Assembly (NCBI GenBank): GCA_903918705.1
Contig: CAIXFP010000454.1
Location: forward strand, 1 to 9,240
Length of the DNA stretch: 9,240 nt
Direction: 5' to 3'
From: an uncultured Pseudomonadota bacterium
GTDB taxonomy: Bacteria > Pseudomonadota > Gammaproteobacteria > Burkholderiales > Thiobacillaceae
Below, in pieces: positions 6,614 to 9,240 of this stretch (positions are counted from its first letter, which is position 1; each line of letters begins with the position of its first letter). The notes below the pieces were generated by a model. That model was given only the letters and a program-made list of their open reading frames with translations. It was not told the DNA's origin and searched no databases. The translations under genes were made by a program, and so were the position numbers.

Positions 6614-6634
6614 ACCTCCACGTTGCTTGGAGGT
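6614..6634 (+). terminator. Leader hairpin between promoter and riboswitch
   Basis: ACCTCCA (6614-6620) and TGGAGGT (6628-6634) form a perfect 7-bp stem with loop CGTTGCT, followed by TTATCG. It may be a weak terminator for the upstream thioredoxin/HEAT gene, whose stop is 47 bases back, or a 5' stabilising stem of the riboswitch leader, since the predicted transcript start lies just before it. The short T-run makes a strong terminator unlikely. Confidence 0.4.
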
Positions 6635-6641
6635 TTATCGT

Positions 6642-6741
6642 GTTGATCCAGAGGGCATAACCGGTGAAAGCCGGCGACGCAAAGCTTCCGGCCTAAAGCG
6701 TGAGAGCGCCATGGCAGCGGGGTTGCCGGGGTTCATCGAAC
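6642..6741 (+). promoter_or_regulatory. Cyclic di-GMP-I (GEMM-I) riboswitch
   Basis: The conserved aptamer core is present in order: AGGGCA, AACCGG-T-GAAA-G-CCGG (P2 hairpin with the GAAA tetraloop that docks in this family), GACGCAAAGC, TCCGGCCTAAAG, and the 3' arm GGCAGCGGGGTTGCC. A closing P1 helix can be drawn between GTTGAT (6642-6647) and ATCGAAC (6735-6741) with one bulged G. The sequence closely follows the Vibrio Vc2 aptamer as I remember it. It keeps the G of AGGGCA that distinguishes cyclic di-GMP from cGAMP sensors. It stands in the 5' leader of the S53 peptidase gene, ending 82 bases before the ATG, with a promoter just upstream. Whether binding turns expression on or off is not decidable by eye. 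Confidence 0.95.
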
Positions 6742-6823
6742 TTGTGCGGCGGGACTTTGTGTACGAGTCGGGATACGAACCTTGCGTGAGCGTGGCCCTC
6801 GCCCTTATTGGAGCGCAAAGGCC

Positions 6824-9202
6824 ATGAAAATCACCTTCCCCAGTTTACCCACGATGCCCCACCGCGGCGGGTGGTTAGCGGCTCTTTGTACGGCCGCGCT
6901 GTTGAGCGCTTGCGGCGGCGGCGAATCGCCCGGCGGCCAGGCCACCGGCGCCCCCGCGGCGGGCGATGCACCCACCCTGGCCAGTGCCACCACCACCCTG
7001 CAACTGGATGTCGCCGCGGTGCCGGACGCGGAGGCCCTGCCCGCGTATCACGTCGCGCCGGTCGTGCTGAATGAGCCGGACGATGCCGATGCGCTCGACA
7101 ACGCCGCCTCGGTGCATAGAAGGCCGCACATGCAGTCGGTGCCCGCCGAATTCGCGGGGCTCGCTTCTCGCCGCCTGACCATACAGGCCATGGAAGCCAG
7201 CCGGCGCGGCAGGGCGGCGGCGGCAAACATCGCCGCCGATGGCACTTTGGTCGCCCCCATGGCCGCCGGCGCCGTCTCCACCTACACGCCGGCCCAGATC
7301 CGCGCCGCCTACGGCCTGCCGGCCCTGCCGGCGGCCGGGGCCAGCCTCACCGCGGCCCAGGCCGCGCAACTGGGCGCCGGTCAGACCATCTACATCGTCG
7401 ACGCGATGCACGACCCCAACGTCGCCGCCGAGCTGGCCGCCTTCAACTCGAAATTCGGCCTGCCCACCTGCGCCACCAAGGCCATCGCCAGCAACGTCAG
7501 CCTGCCCCTGGCCGTGGCCTCCGCCAGCGCCTGCGAATTCTCGGTGGTCTACAACACCGCCGCCGGCGCCATGACCGCCACCGCGCCCGCCTATAACTCC
7601 GGCTGGGCCACGGAAATCACCCTGGACGTGCAGTGGGCCCATGCCACCGCCCCCCTGGCCCGCATAGTCCTGATCGAAGCCCCGGACGCCTCCCTCAACA
7701 GCCTCCTGGGCGCGGTGCAACTGGCCAACGCCATGGGCCCCGGCATCGTCTCCATGAGCTTCGGCGCCACCGAAGGCAATTGGACTGCCTCGGTGGATGC
7801 CGCCTTCACCCACGCCAACATGACCTATCTGGCCGCCACCGGCGACGCCGGCGCCGGCGTGGAGTGGCCATCGGTCTCCTCCCATGTGGTGGCCGTGAGC
7901 GGCACCTCTTTGACCTATACCGGTTCCGGCGCCCGCTCGGAAACGGTCTGGTCCGGCACCGGCGGCGGCATCAGCCAGTACGTGGCCACCCCCGCTTACC
8001 AGACCAGTTCCGTGCCCGGCATGGGCACCCTGGCCCACCGCAGCGTGGCCGACGTGGCCTTCAACGCCGACCCGAACACCGGCCAGTACCTGGCGGTGAT
8101 GACGCCGGGCAGTTCCGCGGTGAACTGGCTCAGCGCCGGTGGCACCAGCCTGTCCACCCCGCAGTGGGCCGGCGTCGTCGCCGTGGCCAACGCGGTGCGC
8201 GCCGGCGCCGCCCTGCCCGCCCTGGGCGCGCCTCACGCAGTGCTGTACGGCCAGATCGCCACGGCCTCCGGCACCTACGCCAGCGCCTTCGCCGATATCA
8301 CCCACGGTTCCGACGGGACTTGCGCTACCTGTGCGGCCAGGACCGGTTACGACCAGCCCACGGGCCTGGGCACCCCCAACGTCAACAGCCTGGTGAGCAC
8401 GCTTGCGGGCGTGGCCGCGGCCCCCGTGGCGCCGGTGGTGACTTCCGCCAGCATCAGCGGCACGGTGGGCACGGCCCTGTCCTTCACGGTGTCCGCCAGC
8501 GCCGCCGACCCCCTCACCTTCAGCCTCTCCGGCGCCCCCGCCGGCATGAGCATCAGCGCCGCCGGCGTGGTGACCTGGGCCACCCCCGTGGCCGGCAGCT
8601 ATGCGGTGACGGTGACCGCCAGCGACGCCACCACCAACCTGAGCGGCCAGGGTGTCTACAGCATCACCATCGCGGCCCCGACCGCCCCGGTGGTGAGCAG
8701 CGGCAGCGTCACCGGCAAGCCGGGCACGCCGTTGTCGTTCACCGTGACGGTCAATGACAGCAACCCGGTCAGCTTCAGCCTCTCCGGCGCTCCCGCCGGC
8801 ATGAGCATCAACAGCTCCGGCGTGGTGTCCTGGGCCAGCCCGGTACTCGGCAGCTATGCGGTGACGGTCAACGTCCTGGACAGCAAGACCGGGCTGAGCA
8901 GCCAGGGCCTCTACACGGTGAATATCGCCACGGCGGGCCCGGTGATCACGGCCGCGCCCATGACCGGGGTGGTGGGCACGCCTCTGACCGGCAACATCGT
9001 GTTCTCGGACAGCGGAGCTTCGAGCTTGTCGGTGACGCTGACCGGCGCGCCTTTGGGCATGACCTTCTCGGTGAGCGGCATGACCATCACCGCCAAATGG
9101 AGCAAGCCGGTGCTGGGCAGCTACAACCTGAAGGTCTCGGCCCGCGACTCCGCCGGCCTCACCGCCCAGGCCACGGTGCCCATCACGGTCACCGCGAAAT
9201 AG
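6824..9202 (+). CDS. S53 (sedolisin) family peptidase, predicted lipoprotein with three Ig-like repeats
   Basis: A 792-residue exported serine-carboxyl endopeptidase. The N-terminus has a signal peptide ending in lipobox LLSAC (Cys30), followed by GGG, so it is probably an outer-membrane lipoprotein. Residues about 31-150 are a low-complexity, Ala-rich segment in place of a recognisable Pro-kumamolisin activation domain. The catalytic domain spans about 154-526, starting YTPAQIRAAYGLP. It keeps Glu264 and Asp268 (TEITLDVQW), Asp341 (ATGDAG, oxyanion) and the nucleophile Ser442 (GGTSLSTP). A calcium site is likely at Asp491-Ile492 and GYDQPTGLG (508-516). Three Ig-like repeats (about 537-621, 622-705, 706-792) form the C-terminus. 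I chose the ATG at 6824 over an in-frame TTG at 6782 because the signal peptide begins there and the TTG lies in the riboswitch leader. A weak GGAG is 10 bases upstream. Confidence 0.93.
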   Translation: MKITFPSLPTMPHRGGWLAALCTAALLSACGGGESPGGQATGAPAAGDAPTLASATTTLQLDVAAVPDAEALPAYHVAPVVLNEPDDADALDNAASVHRRPHMQSVPAEFAGLASRRLTIQAMEASRRGRAAAANIAADGTLVAPMAAGAVSTYTPAQIRAAYGLPALPAAGASLTAAQAAQLGAGQTIYIVDAMHDPNVAAELAAFNSKFGLPTCATKAIASNVSLPLAVASASACEFSVVYNTAAGAMTATAPAYNSGWATEITLDVQWAHATAPLARIVLIEAPDASLNSLLGAVQLANAMGPGIVSMSFGATEGNWTASVDAAFTHANMTYLAATGDAGAGVEWPSVSSHVVAVSGTSLTYTGSGARSETVWSGTGGGISQYVATPAYQTSSVPGMGTLAHRSVADVAFNADPNTGQYLAVMTPGSSAVNWLSAGGTSLSTPQWAGVVAVANAVRAGAALPALGAPHAVLYGQIATASGTYASAFADITHGSDGTCATCAARTGYDQPTGLGTPNVNSLVSTLAGVAAAPVAPVVTSASISGTVGTALSFTVSASAADPLTFSLSGAPAGMSISAAGVVTWATPVAGSYAVTVTASDATTNLSGQGVYSITIAAPTAPVVSSGSVTGKPGTPLSFTVTVNDSNPVSFSLSGAPAGMSINSSGVVSWASPVLGSYAVTVNVLDSKTGLSSQGLYTVNIATAGPVITAAPMTGVVGTPLTGNIVFSDSGASSLSVTLTGAPLGMTFSVSGMTITAKWSKPVLGSYNLKVSARDSAGLTAQATVPITVTAK
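8432..9199 (+). repeat. Three tandem Ig-like repeat units in the S53 peptidase
   Basis: Units begin PVV/PVI at 8432, 8687 and 8939 (85, 84 and 87 codons). Each has a GTPLSFTV-like strand, a SLSGAPAGMSI-like core and a GSYAVTV-like strand, the pattern of putative Ig (He_PIG-type) modules. Units 1 and 2 are close even as DNA: 37 bases at 8519-8555 and 8774-8810 differ at one position, and 20 bases at 8594-8613 recur at 8849-8868, both exactly 255 bp apart. Unit 3 is more divergent. Confidence 0.85.
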
Positions 9203-9216
9203 CCTGATGGCTGAAG

Positions 9217-9238
9217 TGGCCCCGCCAAGGCGGGGCCA
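9217..9238 (+). terminator. Terminator hairpin after the S53 peptidase
   Basis: TGGCCCCGCC and GGCGGGGCCA are perfect inverted arms around AA; realistically this is a 9-bp stem with a CAAG loop. It begins 14 bases after the stop codon. The window ends two bases later, so a following T-run cannot be seen. Confidence 0.75.
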
Positions 9239-9240
9239 TC

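Noticed and set aside
6782..6823. Upstream TTG start adding 14 residues to the S53 peptidase
   Set aside because: The extension (MRERGPRPYWSAKA) would precede and disrupt a normal lipoprotein signal peptide that begins at the ATG at 6824.
6627..6827. A 66-codon plus-strand open frame over the leader
   Set aside because: It coincides almost exactly with the cyclic di-GMP aptamer, has no ribosome site and needs a non-ATG start; the RNA structure explains the sequence.
6875..8305. A 476-codon minus-strand open frame opposite the S53 peptidase
   Set aside because: Gly/His/Arg-rich translation with no motif, antisense to an intact peptidase with all catalytic residues.

Overview
The window is GC-rich DNA with bacterial gene order. 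It most resembles a betaproteobacterium of the Rhodocyclales/Nitrosomonadales type. That placement is an inference from codon bias, protein character and the TPP-riboswitch/thiC and sucCD genes; it is not a proven assignment. No tRNA, rRNA, CRISPR array or insertion sequence is visible.

Left half (1-5323), all on the minus strand. Read in the direction of transcription, the order is: an Old Yellow Enzyme (nemA-like); a glyoxalase-II-like metallo-beta-lactamase-fold hydrolase (gloC-like, 4-bp ATGA overlap); a decayed C-terminal fragment of a PIN-domain (VapC/FitB-type) toxin gene; sucC; a tiny 54-residue HicB-like gene overlapping sucC by ATGA; and sucD. Next comes thiC, which runs off the left edge and has its own TPP riboswitch plus a hairpin that would mask its Shine-Dalgarno sequence. 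The first two enzymes deal with reactive electrophiles and thioesters, and SucCD makes or uses succinyl-CoA. SucC is therefore bracketed by two toxin-antitoxin-derived pieces, one dead and one apparently intact.

Right half (5483-9202), all on the plus strand and divergent from nemA. It holds a small exported protein of unknown function with a DPYGVA tandem repeat, then a cytoplasmic protein joining a CPHC thioredoxin-like domain to a HEAT-like helical repeat. A 256-bp leader follows, carrying a good sigma70 promoter, a hairpin and a clear GEMM-I (cyclic di-GMP) riboswitch. The leader feeds a 792-residue predicted lipoprotein of the S53 (sedolisin) peptidase family with three C-terminal Ig-like repeats and a strong terminator hairpin just after it.

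The most notable items are the cyclic di-GMP riboswitch in front of a surface/secreted S53 peptidase, the HicB-like gene wedged between sucC and sucD, and the PIN-toxin remnant directly abutting the sucC ribosome binding site.
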